Shown in pieces: positions 31,181-38,618 of a DNA stretch of 38,618 nucleotides (position 1 is the first letter of the stretch; each line of letters starts with the position of its first letter). The notes under the pieces were generated by a model that made no database searches, had not been told where the DNA came from, and saw nothing but the letters and a program-made list of their open reading frames with translations. This DNA is from JAZKBN01 sp040388605. Its GTDB lineage: Bacteria; Bacteroidota; Bacteroidia; Cytophagales; Flexibacteraceae. The stretch is taken from positions 1-38,618 of the forward strand of contig JAZKBN010000086.1 in NCBI GenBank assembly GCA_040388605.1, in the 5' to 3' direction. The translations under genes were made by a program, and so were the position numbers.

Positions 31181-31222
31181 ATTCCTGAGCTAACAGAGAT
31201 AGACGTCTCCCGGCTCAGGAAT
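31181..31222. other. Long hairpin downstream of the secreted pair
   Basis: ATTCCTGAGC (31181-31190) and GCTCAGGAAT (31213-31222) are perfect 10-bp arms. Between them GAGA and TCTC form a second, inner stem. No T-tract follows, so it is an mRNA 3' structure or a binding site rather than a standard terminator. Confidence 0.5.
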
Positions 31223-31285
31223 TATTAATTAAGACTGTTTGTAAATTTAACGGTCTTGTTTATAATTCTATATTCTATTAAAAGT

Positions 31286-31321
31286 AAACAGGCCTGCGTC
31301 TCGCGAAACAGGCCTGTTTTT
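31286..31321. terminator. Bidirectional terminator between convergent secreted-protein genes
   Basis: AACAGGCCTG (31287-31296) pairs with CAGGCCTGTT (31309-31318), with a 12-base loop. A T run (31317-31321) follows on the plus strand and an A-rich flank, giving Us on the minus strand, lies on the other side. It sits between the plus-strand gene ending at 31083 and the minus-strand gene ending at 31378. Confidence 0.8.
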
Positions 31322-31377
31322 GGGAATAATCTCTTTCTTTAAAACCAACCCTATTTTACTTCAGGCTGGTAAAATAA

Positions 31378-34300
31378 TTACAATTTAACGAGTCGGAGCA
31401 TTCTGTCTCCAATGATTATATTGTAAACACCGGACGGCAGCGCCTGCAGGTTAATTTCGGAATCGGCAACAGTTAATGTGGTACTAAACAATGTACGACC
31501 AAGCATGTCGATTACTACCACTTGGGTAGTGCCTGACATACCTGCAATTTTTACCATACCATTAGTAGGATTTGGTGAAATGCTTGTCTCTTGTCGTATT
31601 GTTTTTCCGACCGGCAACAATACATAAGGTTCGCTTAAAGACGATAGGCAGCCATTGCTTATTATGTTTACTGTATAGCTTCCATTTTCCGTAGCTTCTA
31701 ATGTCTGCATTACTTGAGCCGGAATCTCCTCACCGTTCAGATACCAGACGTAGCTTGAACCACCGGAGTCTGTGATAAGCTGGTTTCCTGATACTAATGT
31801 TATTACAGGTTTTTCCGGTATTGGAAGCACCAGTACTTCAATTGGTGAAGACAAAGCACTTGTGCAGGTTAAACTGATTTTAACTGCTGATACTAAAGAG
31901 CTTTCTCTTACGGTAATGCTATCGGCTGTTTCACCGTTACTCCACAGATATGGGCCATCGGAGTTCGTTACCTTAATGATAACATTCCGGCCGTTGCAGA
32001 AGGCCGTTGGCCCGGTTGCGAGCAGTATAGGCGTAGCGGGAGCTTCATGGGCGATTATAGTTACGGCCTCGCTTGGCATGCTTAGGCAGCTGCTTTCACT
32101 AACCCTTAAAGTGTAAATGCCATTAGTTTTAGCCACTATTGAAGCAGTCGTTTCACCGTTGCTCCATTCAAAGGTTGCGTTAAATGATGAACCCATTGCT
32201 GTAAGAATGACGCTGTCTCCACTACAGAACTCAAGATTTCCACTTGATATTATGATAGGCTTTGCCGGCATTGGATTCACTGTCACAAAAATAGGGTCTG
32301 ATGAAGAACTTGTGCATTGGCCTGCAACAACTGCTGAGAAAACGCCGCCTGTATGCACAGTTATGCTTTGTGTAGTATCTCCGGTGTTCCACAGATATGG
32401 TCCATGTTCAGATATCATTAAGGTCAGACTGTCTCCACTACAAAAAGTACTGCTTCCGCTTAGCCGGATATGTGGGGCTGTCGGTAGTGGTGTTACTGTT
32501 ACGTGCTGAACTGCGGACACCTGTGAAGTACACCCATTAACAATGCATACTGCTGTATAACTTCCAGGCTCAGTTACGGTGATAATACTGTCGGTTAAAC
32601 TGTTGCTCCAAAGATAGTTATACCCAATGCGGAAATTCGACACTTTTAGCTGAACGCTGTTCCGCTCACATAAGTTTAGTGTACCCATGCTCTGAATTTG
32701 TGGCGCATCCGGCACGGCGTTTACATTTACGGTTATAGCATTACCGGCCAAACTTGTGCAGCCGCTTATAACTGAATAAGCCGTATAAGTACCAGGCACT
32801 CTTAGTACTATACTCGATCCAACTGACCCATTGGACCACACCGTCTCTGATCCGAAAGGGCTGCTATTCGCAGTAAGTGTAACGCTGTTGCCGGCACATA
32901 GCGAAGTTGAACCTGACGCGCTTATTATGGGACTTGACGGAACAGGATTCACATATACAACCACTTGGGCGGAGGCTGCAGAAGTGCATCTGTTTATAAT
33001 ATTGCGCACCGTGTACCTACCAGAATCTGAAACAGTTACAGATCTGGTTACCGCTCCGTTGCTCCACAGGTTACCTTGCGGTTCAGATGATGTGAGTGTA
33101 ACTGTATTTCCGACGCAAAGCGTAGTTGTACTCGAAGCGGAAATGATAGGTGTTGGCGGTACCATGGCGACAGTTACTTCAATTATATTAGACAGAGCTG
33201 AAGTACATCCCGTTCTAACTGTTCGAACACCATAGCTGCCAGCCGCATCAACTGTAATGTTTTGCGTGGTGGCCCCATTGCTCCAAATATTATCGCTTAG
33301 CGAAGAAGAAGTAAGTGTTACGTTATTACCGGCACATAAGGCCGTATTGCCCGATACAGATAATATTGGCGTATTAGGTAACATTTTTATCGTTACTGTG
33401 GTCGCTTCCGATGCTGTTGAGGTACATCCGTTAGCTATTGCCCATACTTGGTATAATCCCGGGTTTGCAGTAGTAATGCTTTCTGTTGTTTCACCATTGT
33501 TCCATATGTAACTTACCCGTTCTGATGAAGACGACGCATTAAGGGTAAGCGCATTGCCCTCACAAATATCGGTTGGCCCCGTTGCAGTGATAACTGGCCT
33601 CTGCGGCAGGGCCTTAACGGATACAGTTGTTATTACTGAAGTTTGAGAGGTACATCCGCTTGAATTTATCACCTGAACAGTGTACGATCCGGAAACAGTT
33701 GAAGTTATGGTTTTTGTGGTCGCGCCGTTGCTCCATAAGTACGCTGTCGCTGTTGGTGCCGACAATGATACGGCACCTCCCTCACAGAAGCTTAAGCTAC
33801 TGCTTGCGGTTACAAAGGGCCTTGCCGGCAAGCTCACCACAGTAACAGTAATAATACCTGACACAGCACTTGTGCAGCCGGATGTATTAATTACCTGAAC
33901 ACTGTAATTTTCTGGTCTATTAACTGTTATCTCACGAGTAGTAGCCCCATTGCTCCATAAATATGCTGCGGCTACTGTAGCGCTTAAAGAAACAGATGTG
34001 CCCTGACAAATTATTGTTGGACCTGAGGCTAATACGGTTGGGGTTTCCGGTAATGCCAAAATAGTTACCTTAATCTTTTTAAGGCTATCACAAGCAGTTA
34101 ATCCACCGTCTTTGATAGTGATATATGTTCCTTCCTCGTTAACAGGCATTCCTTCGAACATATATGTTGACCCTTCACACAACGCAACATTCAATGGCTG
34201 AGTTACAATTGTGTGGCACTGAATTTCTATATTCAATGTGTCTCTTTCATGGCAATTACCTACACTGGTCTCCAGAATGTATTGCCCTGTATTAACCGGG

Positions 34301-36120
34301 CTTGCGTCCGGAATATTCGGGTTTTGGTCGTTACTGCTGAAATAACCCGGACCTGTCCAACTATAGGTTGCACCATCAAATGAGCTTGCGGTAAGCTGAA
34401 GAGGTTGGCCGACGTCAACAGGTGTATTTGAGCCTGTTGCTATGGCAGCTCCATTTAAACCACCAATGCTGCCTTTGTCGACGTATAACGTATGTACAAT
34501 GTCGCACGCAATTCCGTTTCCCGGTTCGGTGTAATGATATATGCCCGGGCCGGTATAAGTGCTGTTATACCATAAGTAAGTATTACCCGGGCATAGGCTC
34601 ACATACTCAGCAGGTGCGTAAGACGGTGATGTTACCACAACGGTAACCAGATCAGAGGCCGGACTTTCACAGGTGCTTTCAGCAACTTTAAGCCAATACT
34701 CGCCTGCGTTTGTTACTGTAATAGTTTGTGTGGTTTCGCCGGTGCTCCATAAATATGAATCTGCATCAGGGCCTCCCAGTAAAACCGAACTTCCCACACA
34801 GAAACTTAGTGGGCTACCGGCGGTTATTACAGGGGCAGGTAAACTTTGGCTGTTGGATACTGTAACAGAATTTGATGGATATGACAAGCACGAATTACCT
34901 TCCTTAACCTGAACCCAATAATCGCCCGGCTCCGCAACAATAATAGATTGCGTGGTTTCGCCGGTGCTCCAAATGTACGAGTCTGATTCGGTTGCTGATA
35001 AAATTACGCTGCCGCCAGCACAAAAAGAAAGTGGGCCAGCTGCCGATATGAGGGGTGTTGGTGAAGTAGGAATTAAGTTTGTAACAACTTCATTACTTAC
35101 TTCAGATGTACAGTTGCCTGCAATTACCTGTAATGTAAAGTTACCTGCAGAATAAATATTAATACTTGAAGTTCGCTTAAATGGAATACCGCCACTATAC
35201 CAAATCCAGTCAGTATATCCTGGGGGCGCAGACAACATCACGCTTTCATCGTTGCAAAACTCAATCGGGCCGTTAGCTGATATGGTAGGTTGAGCAGGGA
35301 TTGGGGTTATAAATACTGTTTTTGCTGCCGAAGCAGCTGAGGTGCAGTTGCCGGTTATAGTTTGCACAGTATAACTACCTGCTGACGATACGGTTATATT
35401 TTGCGTGGTTTCATTGGTGCTCCATAAGTAATTGAAACCGGACGGAGCTGTCAACTCTACTGACCCGCCTTCGCAAAATCCTGTGCCGTTTAATGCGGTA
35501 ATTACAGGTGTGGGCGGGGTGGTACAAGGCGTTGGAGTGGTGGCTTTAATGGTAATTGGTCTTGAGAAATACAACTTGCGATTTGGCCCAAAAGGTGTGC
35601 AATCTGCTTGTAGTTGTTCAAGTACAAAGTACAATGTTTTGGAACCGTTTTCGCCTAACTGGAGCTTACTGGTTTCAAACCTAAAAGATTTAATTGGTGA
35701 CCCGGCAATATGAATATCATTTGTAAGTTCAGGTATTAAATTGTTGGTCAGTGGATTGTTGTCCCAGCAGATATACTCACGCAATCCGGCATCCTGGCAT
35801 GGGCCTGTAAGTAATGGCAATGTGGGATTAGGGCACCTGCCTACCTGTAAAGAGCAGTATTGATAATCAATTGACGGTACCCTATAAATAAGATCGTTGG
35901 CAGTGTAACTACCAATTGAACAGGCTTGGGTTTGAGAAGGTGTACCACATAATGTAAATCCGCTAGTCCCCGTTGTTACTACGTCGCCGTTCGGGCCCGC
36001 TATAGTAATAGTGTATACGGTTTGAGCATTTTGGGCATACCCATGCATAGAAGCAGGAAGCCATATAATGAATGTTGTTATGAAAGGCAGCACACATAGC
36101 CTTATGAATTGATTTTTCAT
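31378..36120 (-). CDS. Giant secreted protein with ~14 Ig-like repeats and T9SS type A sorting domain
   Basis: The ATG at 36120 starts a good signal peptide (MKNQFIRLCV to SMHGYAQ). The frame extends to 36204, giving 1608 residues, but without a sensible leader. From about residue 230 of the long frame to near 1500, ~75-80-residue repeats follow one another. Each contains a P-x-I-x-A/S-x-G start, an FC-x-G motif, an (Y/L)LWSNGETT-like strand and a second Cys in GCTS. Two blocks (SLCPGNTYLW and ALCEGSTYMF) are a different domain type. The C-terminus has SISPNPTNGMVKI, VIDMLGRTLFS, LPSGVYNIII and the basic end LRLVKL, a T9SS sorting domain. It is probably a surface adhesin or matrix protein. 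Repeats differ at the DNA level, so they are old or diversified. Confidence 0.9.
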   Translation of the reverse strand: MKNQFIRLCVLPFITTFIIWLPASMHGYAQNAQTVYTITIAGPNGDVVTTGTSGFTLCGTPSQTQACSIGSYTANDLIYRVPSIDYQYCSLQVGRCPNPTLPLLTGPCQDAGLREYICWDNNPLTNNLIPELTNDIHIAGSPIKSFRFETSKLQLGENGSKTLYFVLEQLQADCTPFGPNRKLYFSRPITIKATTPTPCTTPPTPVITALNGTGFCEGGSVELTAPSGFNYLWSTNETTQNITVSSAGSYTVQTITGNCTSAASAAKTVFITPIPAQPTISANGPIEFCNDESVMLSAPPGYTDWIWYSGGIPFKRTSSINIYSAGNFTLQVIAGNCTSEVSNEVVTNLIPTSPTPLISAAGPLSFCAGGSVILSATESDSYIWSTGETTQSIIVAEPGDYWVQVKEGNSCLSYPSNSVTVSNSQSLPAPVITAGSPLSFCVGSSVLLGGPDADSYLWSTGETTQTITVTNAGEYWLKVAESTCESPASDLVTVVVTSPSYAPAEYVSLCPGNTYLWYNSTYTGPGIYHYTEPGNGIACDIVHTLYVDKGSIGGLNGAAIATGSNTPVDVGQPLQLTASSFDGATYSWTGPGYFSSNDQNPNIPDASPVNTGQYILETSVGNCHERDTLNIEIQCHTIVTQPLNVALCEGSTYMFEGMPVNEEGTYITIKDGGLTACDSLKKIKVTILALPETPTVLASGPTIICQGTSVSLSATVAAAYLWSNGATTREITVNRPENYSVQVINTSGCTSAVSGIITVTVVSLPARPFVTASSSLSFCEGGAVSLSAPTATAYLWSNGATTKTITSTVSGSYTVQVINSSGCTSQTSVITTVSVKALPQRPVITATGPTDICEGNALTLNASSSSERVSYIWNNGETTESITTANPGLYQVWAIANGCTSTASEATTVTIKMLPNTPILSVSGNTALCAGNNVTLTSSSLSDNIWSNGATTQNITVDAAGSYGVRTVRTGCTSALSNIIEVTVAMVPPTPIISASSTTTLCVGNTVTLTSSEPQGNLWSNGAVTRSVTVSDSGRYTVRNIINRCTSAASAQVVVYVNPVPSSPIISASGSTSLCAGNSVTLTANSSPFGSETVWSNGSVGSSIVLRVPGTYTAYSVISGCTSLAGNAITVNVNAVPDAPQIQSMGTLNLCERNSVQLKVSNFRIGYNYLWSNSLTDSIITVTEPGSYTAVCIVNGCTSQVSAVQHVTVTPLPTAPHIRLSGSSTFCSGDSLTLMISEHGPYLWNTGDTTQSITVHTGGVFSAVVAGQCTSSSSDPIFVTVNPMPAKPIIISSGNLEFCSGDSVILTAMGSSFNATFEWSNGETTASIVAKTNGIYTLRVSESSCLSMPSEAVTIIAHEAPATPILLATGPTAFCNGRNVIIKVTNSDGPYLWSNGETADSITVRESSLVSAVKISLTCTSALSSPIEVLVLPIPEKPVITLVSGNQLITDSGGSSYVWYLNGEEIPAQVMQTLEATENGSYTVNIISNGCLSSLSEPYVLLPVGKTIRQETSISPNPTNGMVKIAGMSGTTQVVVIDMLGRTLFSTTLTVADSEINLQALPSGVYNIIIGDRMLRLVKL

Positions 36121-36150
36121 TTTGGTAAAGTTTTTTAAATAGATTTTAAG

Positions 36151-36165
36151 ACCATTTGCAATGGT
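36151..36165. promoter_or_regulatory. Inverted repeat in the leader of the Ig-repeat gene
   Basis: ACCATT, TGC, AATGGT: a perfect 6-bp palindrome 31 bp upstream of the ATG at 36120. The same ACCATT/AATGGT half sites occur in the longer palindrome upstream of the neighbouring minus-strand gene (38269-38292), hinting at a shared regulator or coincident hairpins. Confidence 0.4.
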
Positions 36166-36223
36166 GGCCTTCTCGTTAAGCCGACCACCTATGCAGATAT
36201 TCATTAGAGTTTTGGGTTAGATA

Positions 36224-38236
36224 TTATTGTTTTATAAATTGTGCTGCACTATTGCCGGAAACAACCCTGTAGCTACCTTTTGGAAGGCTACTTATGTTAA
36301 TTTGGCCATTCTTATCAGCGAATACTTCCATCACTTTTTGACCAACCGTGTTATATACCCTCAGAGGTATTTCCACTTCATGCCCCTCAATACTTATGCT
36401 TTCCAAGGCAGGGTTAGGGAAAATGACAAGCTTGGTGGGTAATTCCTTTTCTGCCAGGGCGGCAATATTCTCGGGCTTGCTGAGCTCGATATTTGGATAT
36501 AACTCAGCCCAACGGGCATTGGAAGTGTCGAAAGCTCCAAGGCGCTGACCATTGTAAATTACCTGGCACCAAGCCGATGGCGTCGCGCTCACCCCGTTAC
36601 ATTGGGTAATGACTCTGAATGATACCACCTGACCGTAACCGAACGATACATTAACCCCGGTTATATTCGATCCATAAGTACCCAGCGTATAAATCGTACT
36701 GTTGCCTGCAAGCTGGAATTGAACCTGGTATCCTGTTGTTGCGGTTCCTGAATTTAAGCTCCAACGCCAAGTGCGATATACAGATCCTGGACACGGCAAT
36801 GAATACAATCCGCTTGTTGCCGGGCAGCCGGCAGTGGCTGCTATGGTAAAATTGGGACCGACTGAATAGGTTGTAGGCCCGCTGATACAGTTTCCTGAAA
36901 GCTGCCAGTTATAAGTGCCCGGTGACAACCCGTTCAATACGGTTGAGCCGGTACTGCTAATGAATGTTTTGGTGGTGTAAGCTGTCGTGGTTGATAATTT
37001 GTACTTCAAAGTGAAGCTTGTTGCTCCGCCGGGAACATTTGCGAAATAGAGGTTTGCGTTGCTACCTGAAACCGTGGTTGAAAGCGATTTAGGTGCTGCG
37101 CATATATAATTAGTAAGTGTGAACGAATTGCTTTGCGCTACAGTGCTAATCTTATTAGGGTTAGAAATTTTAATGATACAATTTGAGCTGGCCACGCCTG
37201 CCGGTAGGGTAAACGTGTACGAACCTGTATTAGGCGTTGATGGAGTTATCACGGTCCAAGAGCTGCCCCCGTTTGTAGACAGCTGAATTTTTACTACTGA
37301 AAATGTAGCGATACCATTATATTTGCTACTGTTCCAAGTAGTGGTAAGCGATGTGCCCGAAGCAAGACTTACCCCGCCTGTGGGATAGGTAACCGAAAGA
37401 GATTGCCTGTTTTGCTCAAAATTTGGATTCCTGAGCCAACCGAGGCAGGTAAGGTGCCCCACACCTGTTCCTCCTGCTATGGTCCATGCCCCCGTACTTG
37501 TGTTGTAGCTCATGTTGGTGGAATGCCAGGCTTCTTCCGGGGTGCAGTTGAAGTTTTGGTTTGCAGTAACTACTGTTTTTGCCGTGGCAGTTACATCGGT
37601 GGTTGTCATAACCAGATTTACGTGGCCTAATCCGTCATCAGATGACCAAACAGTAATATCGGCAAAGCGCGGCCGCTCTGTGGTAACCCCGTTCTGATAT
37701 GCATCTAGTGTAGTGCCGTTCCTTGTAGGATGCAGCCAATAATCAATTGCATTTTTTCCTTGTACATAAAGATTTATACCAAAACCAAGGTCGTATGCTA
37801 AATTTACAAGATGCGTACATTGTCCGGTCATTCCTGCCGAAATTGTCCTGTTCGGAGCAAATGGGTAATCCGTCAAATTGCTGGCGTAGCCTACATAGCC
37901 GTTGCTGCGAACTTGTATTGCGGCTCCGTTCAGATTAAATGTTCTTTCAACGTTGCCGAAATTGGCGGGAACGGGCGCAGTTTGGGCCAAGGCCGCATTG
38001 AGGGCTGCAAGAAAAAGAGTGATGAGCAAAGCAAAAGATAAAGTCTTCAGCTTGCTCAGGAACAGCGCAGACAGATTTGGAAGCGTCCCTGAAAAGGTAG
38101 ATTTAAGCATAGCAGTGTTTGCAATAAATGTTGAGAAAGGATAGTTTGCGACAGATTCGGCACTTAACCCGCCATCAGCAGGTTGTTGCTTACGGCTCAG
38201 CGCAGGCCGCGTCGTGACAATGGGCAATATTTTCAT
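36224..38236 (-). CDS. Secreted CHAP-domain amidase/peptidase with Ig/Fn3-like region and T9SS sorting domain
   Basis: Residue numbers follow the 670-residue frame. A hydrophobic signal segment lies at 67-84 with a cut near ALA-Q85. The start could instead be the ATG at 38110, which gives a shorter leader. Residues ~100-240 form a CHAP-like papain fold: catalytic Cys140 in GQCTHLVNL and His205 in GHVNLVM. CHAP enzymes cleave peptidoglycan amide bonds. Residues ~285-590 contain Ser/Thr-rich Ig- or Fn3-like beta domains. The last ~70 residues (LVIFPNPALESISIEG, VYNTVGQKVMEV, LPKGSYRVVSG, QFIKQ) are a T9SS type A sorting domain. It may act on competitors' or its own cell wall; that is inference. 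Confidence 0.88.
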   Translation of the reverse strand: MKILPIVTTRPALSRKQQPADGGLSAESVANYPFSTFIANTAMLKSTFSGTLPNLSALFLSKLKTLSFALLITLFLAALNAALAQTAPVPANFGNVERTFNLNGAAIQVRSNGYVGYASNLTDYPFAPNRTISAGMTGQCTHLVNLAYDLGFGINLYVQGKNAIDYWLHPTRNGTTLDAYQNGVTTERPRFADITVWSSDDGLGHVNLVMTTTDVTATAKTVVTANQNFNCTPEEAWHSTNMSYNTSTGAWTIAGGTGVGHLTCLGWLRNPNFEQNRQSLSVTYPTGGVSLASGTSLTTTWNSSKYNGIATFSVVKIQLSTNGGSSWTVITPSTPNTGSYTFTLPAGVASSNCIIKISNPNKISTVAQSNSFTLTNYICAAPKSLSTTVSGSNANLYFANVPGGATSFTLKYKLSTTTAYTTKTFISSTGSTVLNGLSPGTYNWQLSGNCISGPTTYSVGPNFTIAATAGCPATSGLYSLPCPGSVYRTWRWSLNSGTATTGYQVQFQLAGNSTIYTLGTYGSNITGVNVSFGYGQVVSFRVITQCNGVSATPSAWCQVIYNGQRLGAFDTSNARWAELYPNIELSKPENIAALAEKELPTKLVIFPNPALESISIEGHEVEIPLRVYNTVGQKVMEVFADKNGQINISSLPKGSYRVVSGNSAAQFIKQ

Positions 38237-38268
38237 AATGAGTTTTAGTAGGATGGATTATAGATTTA

Positions 38269-38292
38269 TTTCACCATTTTGAAATGGTGAAA
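38269..38292. promoter_or_regulatory. Perfect 11-bp palindrome upstream of the CHAP gene
   Basis: TTTCACCATTT (38269-38279) and AAATGGTGAAA (38282-38292) are perfect arms with a 2-base gap, 33 bp upstream of the start at 38236. A length and symmetry like this suit an operator for a dimeric repressor. There is no T-tract on the gene's strand, so an attenuator is less likely. Confidence 0.55.
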
Positions 38293-38445
38293 CGAAGGTA
38301 TCTATAGCCCCACATAGGCGGGCTTAACTTGAACCTAACCGGAATTATGGCCGATTAATTGAAATTATTTGTATTGATAAATAAACAATACAACTTAAAA
38401 TAGTAATAAAAAAATCTTCCCTTTAGATAAACCATTTGTTTTAAT

Positions 38446-38479
38446 CATAAAAAAAGGTCTGGTTGATTATACCGGACCT
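38446..38479 (-). terminator. Rho-independent terminator of a minus-strand gene outside the window
   Basis: Read on the minus strand, AGGTCCGG (38479-38472) pairs with CCAGACCT (38462-38455; one G-U pair) around a 9-base loop. A run of Ts follows down to about 38449. No gene lies between this and the right edge, so it should terminate a minus-strand gene beginning beyond 38618. The stretch 38293-38618 otherwise shows nothing I can name. Confidence 0.65.
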
Positions 38480-38618
38480 ACAAATAACATTAGAACAGTA
38501 TGCTCAAAACCGAGCTACAGGAATACAAAAAATTATAATCCTAAATCTACTAATTTTTCGAGGGTTTACTATTTTGTGTAAGTGCTTTTGTTGAGCCATA
38601 TCAGAGATTACATCTTTT

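Noticed and set aside
31151..31228. Short 25-residue ORF after the secreted pair
   Set aside because: It overlaps a strong hairpin, has no ribosome-binding signal and no protein-like features.
32117..32509. Plus-strand open frames opposite the Ig-repeat gene
   Set aside because: They are shadows of the repeat codons on the minus strand and repeat along the gene with the same period.

Overview
The window looks like Bacteroidota DNA. Three large secreted proteins end in type IX secretion (T9SS) sorting domains. One protein carries the tail-fibre-like C-terminus common in this phylum. Three exact copies of the Bacteroidota -7 promoter box (TAnnTTTG, here TACCTTTG) sit just upstream of genes. 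Shine-Dalgarno sequences are mostly absent. No genus can be named from the sequence alone.

Layout. (1) 54-7318, minus strand: a likely six-gene operon read from a -7 box at 7340-7347. It holds an unknown cytosolic protein, an SsuA/NMT1-type lipoprotein, its permease and ATPase, an 808-residue histidine-kinase-like ATPase and a receiver-domain protein. (2) 7485-9285: a MerR-like protein and an RHH/coiled-coil protein, then a small cysteine-rich ORF. (3) 9381-10089: a broken DUF1016 (YhcG-type) nuclease gene, a terminator and a replication origin with 22-bp-phased iterons. (4) 10144-15883, minus strand: a plasmid backbone of Rep initiator, unknown ORF, ribbon-helix-helix partner, ParA and a primase-helicase fusion. 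(5) 16126-23998, plus strand: a defence block with an AbiEi/AbiEii-type toxin-antitoxin pair and a complete HsdM-HsdS-HsdR type I restriction system. (6) 23999-24995: an AT-rich stretch without genes. (7) 24996-38236: five secreted proteins, three on the plus strand and two on the minus strand, converging on a bidirectional terminator at 31286-31321.

The replicon block suggests a plasmid, or an integrated plasmid, carrying both defence and secreted-protein cargo. I see no transposase, relaxase, tRNA, rRNA or CRISPR.

The most striking structure is a family of degenerate arrays with a strict 9-bp period: a 6-bp core GTTTAC/TATTAC or its reverse complement, plus a 3-bp spacer. There are four arrays and about 37 units. 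Three lie directly upstream of the primase, parA and RHH genes. The fourth lies inside the primase reading frame, where its 9-bp period becomes a three-residue repeat in the Toprim domain. By analogy with the omega/delta system of pSM19035, I infer that these are combined operator and centromere sites for the RHH protein.
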